Below, in pieces: positions 44,913-54,084 of a stretch of 64,000 nucleotides of DNA. The notes beneath the pieces were generated by a model. It saw only the letters and a program-made list of their open reading frames with translations, searched no databases and was not told the origin of the DNA. The position numbers and the translations under genes were made by a program. The stretch is from NCBI RefSeq assembly GCF_022230955.1, contig NZ_JAKKFI010000057.1:62001-126000 (forward strand), read 5' to 3'. How positions within the stretch are numbered: position 1 is the first letter of the stretch; every line of letters starts with the position of its first letter. The stretch is from Micromonospora cabrerizensis (GTDB lineage Bacteria; Actinomycetota; Actinomycetes; Mycobacteriales; Micromonosporaceae).

Positions 44913-45112
44913 GACGACCTTCCTTCCGCGTACCTCGGAAGAACTCCGGTCCTGAGCCGATCGTGCGGGCCGTGCGGGTGAGCACCCCTCACCCCCGCCG
45001 GATGAAGCGTCCCAGAAGCCGGGCCGACCCGGCGAGCAGCGTCCGTTTCGCCTCCCAGGACGACGGGAACGCGACTGGAGCAGCCACTATCCCCAGCGGA
45101 AGGGATGCCAGC

Positions 45113-46090
45113 ATGCGCAAGCAGATGGAAGGCGACAACCAGCGGCGCCGGGCCCTGGCCCGGCAGGCACGCGAACAGAATCGCCAGCCCAGCGAGATCG
45201 GCGCCAGCCTGAGCGCCTCCAAGCAGCTCAAGAGCCTCGATGCGGGCAAGCGTGCCGGCCCGCCGTCGGCCGGGCCGCACAAGCCGGACAGCACGCGGGG
45301 CGGGCCGGCGCCGCCGCCGGTCGGCAGCGCCGACAACCCGAGGCCGCAGCCGTCCCCGCCGAGTGGCGCGGCCGGCGTGAGCAGCATGGGCTACCACCAG
45401 TTGGTCGACGAGGTCGGGCGTCGGGCCGGGGTCGACTTCAAGACGGCCAAGGTGGGCACCGAGGCGACGGTGCTGGTCCTCGCCTTCGCGCTGGAGGCGG
45501 CCGAGCGCCAGCGGCTGCTCGCGGCTGTGCCCTCGTCCCTGCACGACGTGCTGCCCGTCGACGGCATCGAGCGGCACCAGGACCTGCCCGGCTTCCTGGC
45601 CGAGGTGGGCCGGATCAGCGGCAACACCCCGGAGCAGGCCCGTTACCAGGCCGAGGCGACGATTGCCGCCCTCGCCCAGCAGGACGGCGACCTGGTCGAG
45701 TCGTTGCACGTGCCCGACGGTCTGCGTGACCTGCTGAACCCGCCGGAGGTCGGTGGCGGCCTCGTGGGCGCCTCTACCACCACACCCACCCTGGACGCGG
45801 ACGAGATCAGCGCGGCACTGGACGACCTGCCGTACTGGACCGGCGACGGCCAGGGCCTCTACCGGGTGGTCGCGCTGCCACCGGACAACCTGGACCGGGT
45901 GCTCGCCCGGCTCGACCGGATGCGCCAGGACAGCGGCCGTGGCCCGAGCATCGGACGCCCCGGCGACACCGCCGCCGTGTTGACCGTACGGACCAGCCAG
46001 GCCGACGGGGTGACCGCGCTCGACGTGGACCTCGCCCACCAGATCGACGACGCGATCGACGAGGTGGGGGCCGGGATGGCCGGCGGCTGA
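45113..46090 (+). CDS. DUF2267 protein fused to a degenerate pterin-carbinolamine-dehydratase-like domain
   Basis: The 325-residue protein starts at ATG 45113 after GGAAGGG. Residues 1-90 are basic, then Pro-rich and disordered. Residues 91-215 form a DUF2267 helical domain (MGYHQLVDEVGRRAGV), like the stand-alone protein at 62955. The last 100 residues have the 4a-hydroxytetrahydrobiopterin dehydratase outline (DADEISAALDDLPYWTGDG, GVTALDVDLAHQIDDAI), but the catalytic HHP is replaced by GRP. So pterin dehydration is unlikely and binding more plausible. Function unknown. Confidence 0.72.
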   Translation: MRKQMEGDNQRRRALARQAREQNRQPSEIGASLSASKQLKSLDAGKRAGPPSAGPHKPDSTRGGPAPPPVGSADNPRPQPSPPSGAAGVSSMGYHQLVDEVGRRAGVDFKTAKVGTEATVLVLAFALEAAERQRLLAAVPSSLHDVLPVDGIERHQDLPGFLAEVGRISGNTPEQARYQAEATIAALAQQDGDLVESLHVPDGLRDLLNPPEVGGGLVGASTTTPTLDADEISAALDDLPYWTGDGQGLYRVVALPPDNLDRVLARLDRMRQDSGRGPSIGRPGDTAAVLTVRTSQADGVTALDVDLAHQIDDAIDEVGAGMAGG

Positions 46091-46109
46091 CCGGCAACCG
46101 TGACCCGGG

Positions 46110-46149
46110 CGGGCCGGCGGGCGGGGACAAACCCCGCTCCGCCGGCCCG
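46110..46149 (+). terminator. Strong hairpin terminator after the DUF2267 fusion gene
   Basis: A 17-base left arm (46110-46126) and an 18-base right arm (46132-46149) pair fully except for one bulged A, with the loop ACAAA. It is 20 bases after the stop codon. Confidence 0.75.
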
Positions 46150-46229
46150 TCGGCCGTGCCGGGCCACCGGCGTCGCGAGCCATGGGCTCGGTGGCCTGGG
46201 GGCCCAGGGGCTCGGCTAGCGTGCCCGTC

Positions 46230-47012
46230 ATGAGCCGCGCCGCCGACCGGCTGGAACTGGTCGCCGACCCGGTCCGCCCGACCGGGCGGACACTGCTGTC
46301 CGCCGGGGTCGAGCAGTCGTACGTGGACGTCGCCGATCCCCGGCACCTGCACTTCGAGTACGTCCGACGGATCGCCGCGGCGGTGGACGTGGCGGCCCCG
46401 GCCGGCGTGCCGTTGAACGTGCTGCACCTGGGCGGCGGCGCGTTGACGCTGCCGCGGTGGCTGGCCGCCACCCGGCCCGGTTCCCCGCAACGGGTCGTCG
46501 AGCGGGACCCCGCGGTGGTGGACCTGGTCGCCCGGGAGCTACCGCCGCTGCCGCCGCAGGTGCGGGTGGAGGTCGCCGAAGCCCGGGACGCGCTCACCGC
46601 CACCCCCGCCGGTTCCCACGACCTGGTGATCGCCGACATCTACCGGGCGGCCCAGATGCCCCGGCACGTACGCACCGTCGAGTTCGCCGCCGAGGTGGCC
46701 CGCATCCTCCGCCCGGACGGGACGTACCTGGTCAACGTCACGGACCTGCCACCACTGGTCGGCACCCGGGCGCAGGTGGCGACGCTGCGGGCGGTCTTCG
46801 CCGACGTGTGCGTCGTCGGCGACCGGCGTATGCTGCGCGGCCGCCGGTACGGCAACCTGGTGCTGGCCGCGACGTCCCGCCCCGGTGGCCTCCCGGTGGG
46901 CCGGCTGGCGGTGGCGGCCCTGCGTGACCCGGTGCCCGGTGGTCTGCTGCACGCCGCCGCGCTCGACACGTTCGTCGCCAGCGCCCACCCCGTCACCGAC
47001 GACGCCCGCTGA
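46230..47012 (+). CDS. Spermidine-synthase-like SAM-dependent protein
   Basis: The 260-residue protein starts at ATG 46230. TAGCGT lies nine bases upstream at a plausible -10 position for a nearly leaderless mRNA. It has the spermidine-synthase fold: VLHLGGGALTLPRWL (SAM/dcSAM loop), an acidic VERDP, and DLVIADIY. The aminopropyl-acceptor residues of true synthases are not clear, so it may be a related methyl- or aminopropyl-transferase. It is next to an AI-2E-type transporter gene on the same strand, with 75 bases between. Confidence 0.75.
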   Translation: MSRAADRLELVADPVRPTGRTLLSAGVEQSYVDVADPRHLHFEYVRRIAAAVDVAAPAGVPLNVLHLGGGALTLPRWLAATRPGSPQRVVERDPAVVDLVARELPPLPPQVRVEVAEARDALTATPAGSHDLVIADIYRAAQMPRHVRTVEFAAEVARILRPDGTYLVNVTDLPPLVGTRAQVATLRAVFADVCVVGDRRMLRGRRYGNLVLAATSRPGGLPVGRLAVAALRDPVPGGLLHAAALDTFVASAHPVTDDAR

Positions 47013-47087
47013 GCATCCTTCGGCACGCGAGTGACCCTCGTCCGCAATGCCGGGTTTCCGACGGCGAGCGCGGGGAAGGCGCGGCGG

Positions 47088-48188
47088 ATGAGCAACGCCG
47101 ACGATCGGGTGACCGCCCGGCACACCCTGGTCGTGATCGGTCTGGTCCTCGCGACCGTGTTCGCGCTGGCATTCGTGTACGCGACCCGCCGGGTGCTGGT
47201 CTGGGTCGTGGTCGCCGCGTTCTTCGCCGTGGCGCTCAAGCCCCTGGTGGACCGGCTGCAACGGCGTCTCGTGCGGCGTCGGTCCCTGGCCACGCTGCTG
47301 GTGTTCCTCGCCGCGTTCGTGCTGCTGGCGCTGCTGGCCGCGCTCATCCTGGTGCCGTTGTCCGGGGAGCTGGGCCGGTTCGCCGACCGGGCGCCCGAGC
47401 TGCTGCGCGACGCCCGCGCCGGCCAGGGCCCGCTGGGGCAGCTGCTGGAGCGCACCGGCGCGCGCCGTTACGTCAGCGAGCACTCCGACCAGTTGCGTGA
47501 CCTCGGGACCCGACTGCGTCAACCCGCGGTGGGCGTGCTGCGCGGCGTCGTGGAGACGGTCGCCGGGCTGGTCACGGTCATCGTGCTGGCGTACCTCATG
47601 GTGTTGGAGGCGCCGCGGATCACCCGCGGCCTGCTCGCGACGGCCGGGGACGGTCAGGGCGACCGCCTGCGCCGGGTGGGCCGGGAGGTGTCGCGCACCG
47701 TCACCGGCTACCTCACCGGCAACCTCCTGATCAGCGTGATCTGCGGGGTGTTGACCTACGTGGTGCTGGCCCTCACCGGGGTGCCGTTCGCGGCCGTGAT
47801 CGCCCTGCTGGTGGCGGTGGCCGACCTGATACCGCTGGTCGGCGCGACCTTGGGCGCGGTGATCGCGGCCGGGGCCGGCTTCCTGCACTCCCCCACCGCC
47901 GGGATCGTGGTGCTCGTCTTCTTCGTGGTCTACCAGCAGGTGGAGAACCACCTGCTCCAGCCGCTCATCCTGTCCCGGGCGGTCCGGCTCAACCCGCTGA
48001 CCGTGCTGGTCAGCGTGCTGCTCGCCGCGGAGCTGGCCGGCCTGCTCGGCGCGCTGCTGGCCATCCCCGCCGCCGGCATCGTGCAGACCCTGCTGCGCGA
48101 GTACGGGCCACGCCGCCTCCGACCCGCCCCGCCGGCCGCTCCCGCAGGGCCGTCACGCCGACCGGCCGGCCCCGCCCCGCAGGGCTGA
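47088..48188 (+). CDS. AI-2E/PerM-family membrane transporter
   Basis: The 366-residue protein starts at ATG 47088, eight bases after GGAAGG; ATG-like starts further upstream lack a ribosome site. About eight membrane helices are visible, with the family signature near the middle (GYLTGNLLISVICG) and the late helices LIPLVGATLGAVIAAG and VYQQVENHLLQPLIL. AI-2E family members export small molecules or exchange ions; the substrate is not known here. A Pro/Ala-rich tail closes the protein. It probably shares a transcript with the spermidine-synthase-like gene. Confidence 0.88.
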   Translation: MSNADDRVTARHTLVVIGLVLATVFALAFVYATRRVLVWVVVAAFFAVALKPLVDRLQRRLVRRRSLATLLVFLAAFVLLALLAALILVPLSGELGRFADRAPELLRDARAGQGPLGQLLERTGARRYVSEHSDQLRDLGTRLRQPAVGVLRGVVETVAGLVTVIVLAYLMVLEAPRITRGLLATAGDGQGDRLRRVGREVSRTVTGYLTGNLLISVICGVLTYVVLALTGVPFAAVIALLVAVADLIPLVGATLGAVIAAGAGFLHSPTAGIVVLVFFVVYQQVENHLLQPLILSRAVRLNPLTVLVSVLLAAELAGLLGALLAIPAAGIVQTLLREYGPRRLRPAPPAAPAGPSRRPAGPAPQG

Positions 48189-48211
48189 CCGGCCGGGTGG
48201 GTGGTGCGTGC

Positions 48212-49513
48212 TCAGCGGGCCCTGGTCGCGACCTCGGGTGTGGTGCTCTCCAGCGGCACCGCGTTGGCCGGCACCAGCCCGAGCTGGACCGCCGACCGGG
48301 TCAGCGCGGCGTCCAGCGCCCAGTCGGCGGTGACCCGCGTACGGTTTCCGGGCATCGCCATCAGGTGGTACGCGCGGGTGACCGCCTTGGCCGGCAACCC
48401 GGCCAGGTTGACCTGCAACGGGTTCGCCGCCGCGTCCTTGCCACCCAGGTCGACGACCCAGCCGAGGTCGTGGTGCTTGTACGGCTTGCGCTTGCCGAAG
48501 CCGTACGACGCGGCGATGTTGTGTGCCACGCGCTTGCCCTGGCGCTGCGCGTGCTGGGCCGTCATCCCGCAGATCTGCCCCGGGTTGACCAGGTCGGGCA
48601 CCGCGGCGGCGTCGCCACAGGCGAACACCTCCGGGTAGCCGGGGACGTTGAGGAACTCGTCGGTCACCAGCCGGCCCCGGTCGGTGCGCAGACCCAGCTC
48701 GTTGACGAACGGGTCGGGGCGCACCCCCACACACCAGACGAGGGTGCAGGTCGGCACGTACTCGCCGTCGGTGAGCTTCACCCCGTCGGCGGTCGCCTCC
48801 GCCACCGAGGTGCCCATCCGCACGTCGACGCCACGGCGGTCGAGCACCTTGTGCGAGGTGTCCGACATCCGCTTGTCCAGCTCCGGCAGCACCCGCTTTG
48901 CGACGTCGAGGAGCATCCAGCGGGGGCGGACGGTGAGCCGGGGCCGCTGGGCGTGCAGCGCGTCGGTGAACAGCTGCCCGTGCGCGGCGACCTCGGTGCC
49001 GGTGTAACCCGCGCCGACCACCACGAAGGTGGCCCGGGCCTGCTGCTCGGCCGGGTCCTCGGCCTGCTCGGCCAGTTCGATCTGCCGGACGATGTGATCG
49101 TGCAGGTAGACGGCCTCGGGCAGGCCGCGGAAGCCGTGCGCGTACTCGGTGACCCCCGGGATGGGCAGCAGCTTGTTGACGCTGCCCACGGCGAGCACCA
49201 ACCGGTCGTACGCCAGCCGGTTCTTCTCCCCCTCGGCCTGGGTGAAGCCGACCCAGCGGTTCTGGAGGTCGACGTGGTCCGCCTCGCCGATCACCACGCG
49301 TACGCCCTTGAGCGTCCCGGTCAGCGGCACCGCGATCCGTTTGGGCTCGACCACCCCGGCCGCCACCTCGGGCAGCAACGGGAGGTAGAGGAAGTAGTCG
49401 GTGGAGTTCAGTACCACGATCTCGGCCCGGTCCCGGGCGATCCGGCTCAACGTCTTCGCCGCGTGGTAACCGGCGAACCCGGCCCCCACGATCACCACAC
49501 GAGGTTTCGTCAT
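48212..49513 (-). CDS. ndh: Type II NADH:quinone oxidoreductase (NDH-2)
   Basis: The 433-residue flavoprotein transfers electrons from NADH to membrane quinone without pumping protons. The FAD site VVIVGAGFAGYHAA is at the N-terminus, the second dinucleotide fold VVVGAGYTGTEVA is near 170, and the FAD-contact block FACGDAAAVPD is near 300. An AQHAQRQGKRVAHNI stretch follows, as in NDH-2 proteins. There is no membrane helix; it sits on the inner face through its C-terminal part. It is convergent with the AI-2E gene and downstream of a glucosidase gene. Confidence 0.88.
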   Translation of the reverse strand: MTKPRVVIVGAGFAGYHAAKTLSRIARDRAEIVVLNSTDYFLYLPLLPEVAAGVVEPKRIAVPLTGTLKGVRVVIGEADHVDLQNRWVGFTQAEGEKNRLAYDRLVLAVGSVNKLLPIPGVTEYAHGFRGLPEAVYLHDHIVRQIELAEQAEDPAEQQARATFVVVGAGYTGTEVAAHGQLFTDALHAQRPRLTVRPRWMLLDVAKRVLPELDKRMSDTSHKVLDRRGVDVRMGTSVAEATADGVKLTDGEYVPTCTLVWCVGVRPDPFVNELGLRTDRGRLVTDEFLNVPGYPEVFACGDAAAVPDLVNPGQICGMTAQHAQRQGKRVAHNIAASYGFGKRKPYKHHDLGWVVDLGGKDAAANPLQVNLAGLPAKAVTRAYHLMAMPGNRTRVTADWALDAALTRSAVQLGLVPANAVPLESTTPEVATRAR

Positions 49514-49567
49514 TGCCGGCCGTTTCCCGTCGAAGCCCGGGACAAACGTCGGACGCGCCAGCCGCCC

Positions 49568-51718
49568 TCAGCTCGGTTGGAGCCGGACGTGACCGCTGGT
49601 GCGTATCGCCTCCACTCCCCACTCCTGACCGAAGGCCCGCACCCGGTCGGCGGTGATCAGCCCCAGCTCCTCGGGAATGTCCGGGTCGAGTGCCAGCCGC
49701 CCGTCGATCGGGTTGAGCCCCAGCATCGCGCGGACCAGGGCCAGCGGGGTGCCGGCCGCCCACGCCTGCGGGCTGCACGCGGTCGGGTACGGCACCGCGA
49801 ACACCATGCGCTCCCGCGCGAACCCGGTGAGCGCCTCGGGCAGACGGTGGCCGAACTGCTCCGCCGCCTCGAACAGCGCGAGGCTGATCCGGTTCGCCTC
49901 GGCCCGGTAGCCGTAGCGGGCCAGGCCGAGCACGGCGATCGAGTTGTCGTGCGGCCAGACCGTGCCGAGGTGGTATCCGACGGCGTTGTAGAGCGACTCC
50001 TCGCGCGACAACGTCCGGATGCCCCACCCGGAGAACAGGTCCGGCGACATGAGCTGGCGCACCACCGCGTCGGCCCGTTCCGTCGGCACGATCCCGCTCC
50101 ACAACAGGTGACCCATGGACGAGGTCTTCGCGTCGACCACGTTCTTGTCGCCGTCCAGGGCGACCGCGTAGTAGCCGCCCCGCTCCTCGATCCAGAAGTC
50201 CCGGTTGAACCGTTCGAACAGCGTGCCGGCCTCGTCGCGCAGCCGTCCCGCCAGCGCCGGGTTGGCCAGCGGGCCGTCGAACAGCTCCGCCAGGCGAATC
50301 TTCGCGTCGTAGGTGTAGCCCTGGATGTCGCTGGTCGCCAGCGGCAGCACCGGGATGCGCCCGTCGGCGAAGCACACCCCGTCCGGCGAGTCCCGCCAGC
50401 ACTGGTTCCCCAACCCCTCCGGGGAGCGCGTGCCGTACTCGACGTAGCCGTCGCCGTCCCGGTCGCCGTACTCGTCGATCCAGCGCAGGGCGGCCAGCGC
50501 GTTGTCCCGTAGGCGTCGGACCGTCTCGTCGTCGCCGGTCCACCGCCAGTACTCGGAGAGCAGGATCAGCCACAGCTGGGTGGCGTCGGCGGTGCCGTAG
50601 TACGGGCCGTACGGCTTGGTCCCGTTGCGGGTCAGCTCACCGCTGCGCACCTCGTGGAGGATCTTGCCGGGTTCCTCGTCGGTGAAGTCGTCACACCTGT
50701 CGCCCTGGAGCCGCGCCAGCGCCAGCAGCGCCCCCTTGGCCAGCGCCGGCCCGGCGACGAGGGTCTGGTACGCGGTGATCAGGGTGTCCCGGCCGAAGAC
50801 GGCGAGGAACCACGGCAGTCCCGCCCCGGGCAGCATGATCCGCTGGCCCTTGACCTCCAGGTCGAGCCGCAGCGCGGCGAGGTCGTCCCGGGACCGCCGC
50901 ACGGTGCGCTCCAGGGCCTGGCTGTCGCCGCGCAGCACGGCCCGGTCCTCGGCCCACCGGCGCAGCGGGTCGTCGGCCCGGCCGTGGATGATGTCGGCGA
51001 TGTCGCCGCGAACCGGCTCGACCACCCCCATCCCGGACGGCAGTGGCACGTGCAGGTCCACCTGCCACTGCTCGCGCGGGCGCAGCTCAAGGTCCCAGAT
51101 CAGCTCGTCGCCCTCGACCCGGTCCGCCGACCCCTGACAACACACCCGGGTCTGCACCCGGAAGTCCCCGTTGCGGTAGGAGAAGCACAGCTCGGAGCCG
51201 TCGGCGGCGTGGTTGCGGGTGATCTCGGCGGACCGGTCCCGGACCACCGACTTGACCTCGAACAGGTCGGCGAAGTCGACGCCGACGGCCAGCCGCAGTT
51301 CGACCCGGACCGGTTCCGGCCGGAACGACCGCACCTCCACCCGCTCGTGGAAGCCGTCGCCGACGTACCGGAGCCGCTCCACTCCCAGGCTGTTCGGGGG
51401 CAGCCCGGGCAGGCTGGGGTTCGTGAGCACGTACTGCGCGGAGTAGTGGTCGATGGTCTCGGCGCGCAGCGCCAGCAGCTCACTGCCGTTGACGGTCAGC
51501 GTCCAGCAGCTGAGCAGGCGGGTGTCCAGGTGGACGAGACCGCCGATGCTGCCCGGTGGCACGTCCCCGCGCGAGTTGGCGTAGAGGAAGGTGGGGCCGC
51601 TGAGCACCGCGAGGGAGTCGGGGCCCAGCTCGGGCGGCATGGCTCGCTGGTCTCCGGCCTCCGCGGCACTGACCAACCCGGGGGTGGGGTTCGCAGGGGT
51701 CGCACGCACGGCAGCCAT
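49568..51718 (-). CDS. Amylo-alpha-1,6-glucosidase / glycogen-debranching N-terminal-type protein
   Basis: The 716-residue protein is predicted from ATG 51718 (MAAVRATPANP); ATG 51745 is an alternative. An N-terminal beta domain (VLSGPTFLYANSRGDVPPGSIGGLVHLDTRLLS) precedes an (alpha/alpha)6 barrel with GRDTLITAYQ, and WIDEYGDRDGDGYVEY holding acidic residues like those of GH15-type enzymes. The fold matches bacterial amylo-1,6-glucosidases. It likely trims alpha-glucan or another oligosaccharide in the cytosol. It is downstream of a LacI regulator and a GNAT gene on the same strand. Confidence 0.85.
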   Translation of the reverse strand: MAAVRATPANPTPGLVSAAEAGDQRAMPPELGPDSLAVLSGPTFLYANSRGDVPPGSIGGLVHLDTRLLSCWTLTVNGSELLALRAETIDHYSAQYVLTNPSLPGLPPNSLGVERLRYVGDGFHERVEVRSFRPEPVRVELRLAVGVDFADLFEVKSVVRDRSAEITRNHAADGSELCFSYRNGDFRVQTRVCCQGSADRVEGDELIWDLELRPREQWQVDLHVPLPSGMGVVEPVRGDIADIIHGRADDPLRRWAEDRAVLRGDSQALERTVRRSRDDLAALRLDLEVKGQRIMLPGAGLPWFLAVFGRDTLITAYQTLVAGPALAKGALLALARLQGDRCDDFTDEEPGKILHEVRSGELTRNGTKPYGPYYGTADATQLWLILLSEYWRWTGDDETVRRLRDNALAALRWIDEYGDRDGDGYVEYGTRSPEGLGNQCWRDSPDGVCFADGRIPVLPLATSDIQGYTYDAKIRLAELFDGPLANPALAGRLRDEAGTLFERFNRDFWIEERGGYYAVALDGDKNVVDAKTSSMGHLLWSGIVPTERADAVVRQLMSPDLFSGWGIRTLSREESLYNAVGYHLGTVWPHDNSIAVLGLARYGYRAEANRISLALFEAAEQFGHRLPEALTGFARERMVFAVPYPTACSPQAWAAGTPLALVRAMLGLNPIDGRLALDPDIPEELGLITADRVRAFGQEWGVEAIRTSGHVRLQPS

Positions 51719-51821
51719 GACACCCACCGTAGGAGCGTCCATCACCGCGCGTCATCACCCACTCCGGGTGAATGCCGGGCTCGCCGCCCTCTGCTCGCCG
51801 CGCTCCCGCAGCGGCCGTCGG

Positions 51822-52349
51822 TCAGGCGGGGGTCGGCGCGGTGATCGCCCAGCGCTCGTGGTCGCGCCAGGCGCCGTCGATGAACAGGTAGTCCGGGGAG
51901 AAGCCCTCCAGCCGGAAGCCGAGCTTGCGGGCCACCCGCCGGGACGGCTCGTTGCCCGGCTGGATGTTGGCCTCCAGCCGGTGCAGCCCGACCGAGGTGA
52001 ACGCGTGGTCGATCACCAGGGCGACGCCCGCCGACGCGTGCCCGGTCCCGTTGTACGGCTGGAACGCCGCGTACCCCAGGAACCCGCCCCGCAGCGCGCC
52101 CAGCACGATCCCGCTGATGTTCACGTAGCCGGCGATCTCCCCGCTGGCCCGGTCACAGATCAGGTAGCCGGCGCTGTCCCGACGACGGATCCGGCGCAGG
52201 TAGCGGTCGTACTCCTCGGGACTGCCCGGCGCGACCAACCACGGGTGGTGCAGGTCGTGGCTGCGCCGCACGGCGGCGACGAACTCGTCGGAGTCGGTGG
52301 GCCGGGGTCGCCGGATCGCGGCGGGACCACCGGTACGCAGGTACCTCAC
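51822..52349 (-). CDS. GNAT acetyltransferase, RimJ/RimL type
   Basis: About 175 residues from GTG 52349 (RYLRTGGPAAIRRP). The RimJ/RimL-like GNAT layout is visible: AGYVNISGIVLGALRG, the acetyl-CoA loop region near ASAGVALVIDHAF, LHRLEANIQPGNEPSRRVARKLGF (core beta4-helix3), and a C-terminal YLFIDGAWRDHERWA. It acetylates an amino group, either a protein N-terminus or a small molecule; the target is unknown. It lies between the LacI gene and the glucosidase gene on the same strand, so co-transcription is possible. Confidence 0.85.
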   Translation of the reverse strand: MRYLRTGGPAAIRRPRPTDSDEFVAAVRRSHDLHHPWLVAPGSPEEYDRYLRRIRRRDSAGYLICDRASGEIAGYVNISGIVLGALRGGFLGYAAFQPYNGTGHASAGVALVIDHAFTSVGLHRLEANIQPGNEPSRRVARKLGFRLEGFSPDYLFIDGAWRDHERWAITAPTPA

Positions 52350-52402
52350 GGCGGACCACTCTGACCGACCGACGCCGCCGTTGTCCAACCGGTGCCCCCC
52401 GG

Positions 52403-53398
52403 TCACCGCGCCGTGGCGTCGGTGCTCTCCCTGGGGAGCACGGTGTGCGGCGCGACGATGTCGGCGACCGCGGCGTCGGGCTGGCCGATCCGCACGGTGA
52501 GGCGGGCCACGGCCTCCCGGGCGAGGAAACCGGTGTCGACGGCGACGGTGCTCAGGGTGGGCCGTGAGTAGCGCCCCTCCTCGATGTCGCCGATGCCGAT
52601 CACCGCGACGTCGTCCGGAACGCGCAGCCCGACGTCGAAGGCGGCCCGCATCGCGCCGATGGCGAGCGGGTCGGAGGAGCAGAGGATCGCGTCCGGATGG
52701 TCCGGGCCGACGAGCAGATCACGGGCGGCGCGGTAGCCGTCGGCCCGGCGGTGGTGCCGCGCCGACAGCAGCCCCCCGGGTACGGGCACCAGCCCGGCCC
52801 GACGCAGCGCCCGGTGGTATCCGGCCGTACCCGGCTGCGGGCTGGCCGCGGGTCGGTCACCGATCGCGGCGATCCGACGGCGACCGGCGCGCAGCAGATG
52901 GTCCGTGGCGTCCTCGGCGGCCTGGGCGACGTCGATGCTGACCCGGTCGCACCGCTGGTCGTGGGGTGCGCCCCCGATCAGCACGACGGGTGGGCCGGTG
53001 GCGGCCACGGCGGGGCCCAGCTCACCCGGCGTGACGGGCGCACCGACCAGCACGCCGTCCACGGGCATCGTGCGGGCGTCGTGCAGGCCCGACGACCTGG
53101 GCTGGTCGTCGGGCGCGACGACGACCCGGTAGCCCCGCTGTGCCGCCGCGTGGACGACCGCGCCGGCGAGGCCGGCGTACGGCAGGTCGCTGGTCGGTAG
53201 GACGAGGGCGAGCACGCCGGTGCGCCCGGTGCGCAGGGTCCGGGCGGAGGCGTTCGGCCGGTAGTGCAGCTCGGCGACGGCCGCCTCGACTCGACGTCGC
53301 ACGTCGGGGCTGACATGGGGATAGCCGTTCACCACGTTGGAGACGGTCTTCACCGACACCCCGGCGAGCTGGGCCACGTCCCTGAGCGTGGAGGCCAC
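52403..53398 (-). CDS. LacI-family transcriptional regulator
   Basis: The 331-residue protein starts at GTG 53398, preceded by GGGAGG. The N-terminal helix-turn-helix and hinge read STLRDVAQLAGVSVKTVSNV and NASARTLRTG. The periplasmic-binding-protein-like core carries the effector site, ending with IGIGDIEEGRYSRPTLSTV. The ligand is likely a sugar. Upstream, ACACC (53423-53427) and GGTGT (53445-53449) flank an A-rich centre as a possible self-operator. The downstream glucosidase gene is the most likely regulated neighbour, by inference. Confidence 0.9.
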   Translation of the reverse strand: MASTLRDVAQLAGVSVKTVSNVVNGYPHVSPDVRRRVEAAVAELHYRPNASARTLRTGRTGVLALVLPTSDLPYAGLAGAVVHAAAQRGYRVVVAPDDQPRSSGLHDARTMPVDGVLVGAPVTPGELGPAVAATGPPVVLIGGAPHDQRCDRVSIDVAQAAEDATDHLLRAGRRRIAAIGDRPAASPQPGTAGYHRALRRAGLVPVPGGLLSARHHRRADGYRAARDLLVGPDHPDAILCSSDPLAIGAMRAAFDVGLRVPDDVAVIGIGDIEEGRYSRPTLSTVAVDTGFLAREAVARLTVRIGQPDAAVADIVAPHTVLPRESTDATAR

Positions 53399-53422
53399 GA
53401 CCCGCCCCTCCCGATCGACATC

Positions 53423-53449
53423 ACACCGGCAAAACCATTTCACTGGTGT
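53423..53449. promoter_or_regulatory. Candidate LacI-type operator
   Basis: ACACC (53423-53427) and GGTGT (53445-53449) frame GGCAAAACCATTTCACT, close to the start of the LacI gene. LacI operators often hold an AAACC..TTTC-like centre, as here. The match is partial. Confidence 0.4.
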
Positions 53450-53520
53450 AGTTCCGACCCTGGCAGGCGATTCCATACCTGTCAAGGCGCTACGGTGGTG
53501 TCAAGAGGAAGGGGTGGTCG

Positions 53521-54084
53521 GTGGACGACGACGCTGCGGTGCCGGACGCCGCCCGGCTGATCCGGGACTTCGTCAACACCGTCGAGCCGCAGATCGACCA
53601 CGAGACGCTGACCAGCCCCGAGGACCTCCGCGACTGGTTCGTCGAACGGCAGCTGATGCCGGCCGGCGCGCACCTCGGGCCGGCGGACCTCGACCTGGCC
53701 ATCACGATCCGGGAAGGCCTGCGCACGGTTCTGCTGGGCCACGCCGGCCACCACACCGACCCCGGCGCGCTCGATCGCCTCAACCGGACGCTGGCCGGGC
53801 TGCCCGTCACGCTGCGCTTCACCGACGACGGCCACCGCCTGGTCACCGCCACCAACGCGCCCCTGGGCCAGGCCGTCGCCGGTCTGGTGGACGCCGTCCG
53901 GCGGGCCGCCGAGGACGGCACCTGGCCGCGACTCAAGGTGTGTGCCCGCGACACGTGCCGCTGGGCCTACTACGACTCCTCCCGCAACCAGGCCCGCCGC
54001 TGGTGCTCGATGGCCGGGTGCGGCAACTACATCAAGATGAAGCGGGCGTACGCCGTTCGCACCGGCCGCACGCCGCCGGTCTAG
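53521..54084 (+). CDS. CGNR zinc-finger / ABATE-domain protein
   Basis: The 187-residue protein starts at GTG 53521, with GAGGAAGGGG just upstream. Its C-terminal half has the CGNR zinc finger: CARDTCRWAYYDSSRNQARR, then WCSMAGCGNYIKMKRAY, giving four cysteines for a zinc and the CGN-x signature. The N-terminal half (ABATE-like) is helical and may bind a small ligand. Such proteins act as stress-linked transcription regulators in actinomycetes. It overlaps the next gene by 4 bases at its 3' end and is divergent from lacI. Confidence 0.88.
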   Translation: MDDDAAVPDAARLIRDFVNTVEPQIDHETLTSPEDLRDWFVERQLMPAGAHLGPADLDLAITIREGLRTVLLGHAGHHTDPGALDRLNRTLAGLPVTLRFTDDGHRLVTATNAPLGQAVAGLVDAVRRAAEDGTWPRLKVCARDTCRWAYYDSSRNQARRWCSMAGCGNYIKMKRAYAVRTGRTPPV

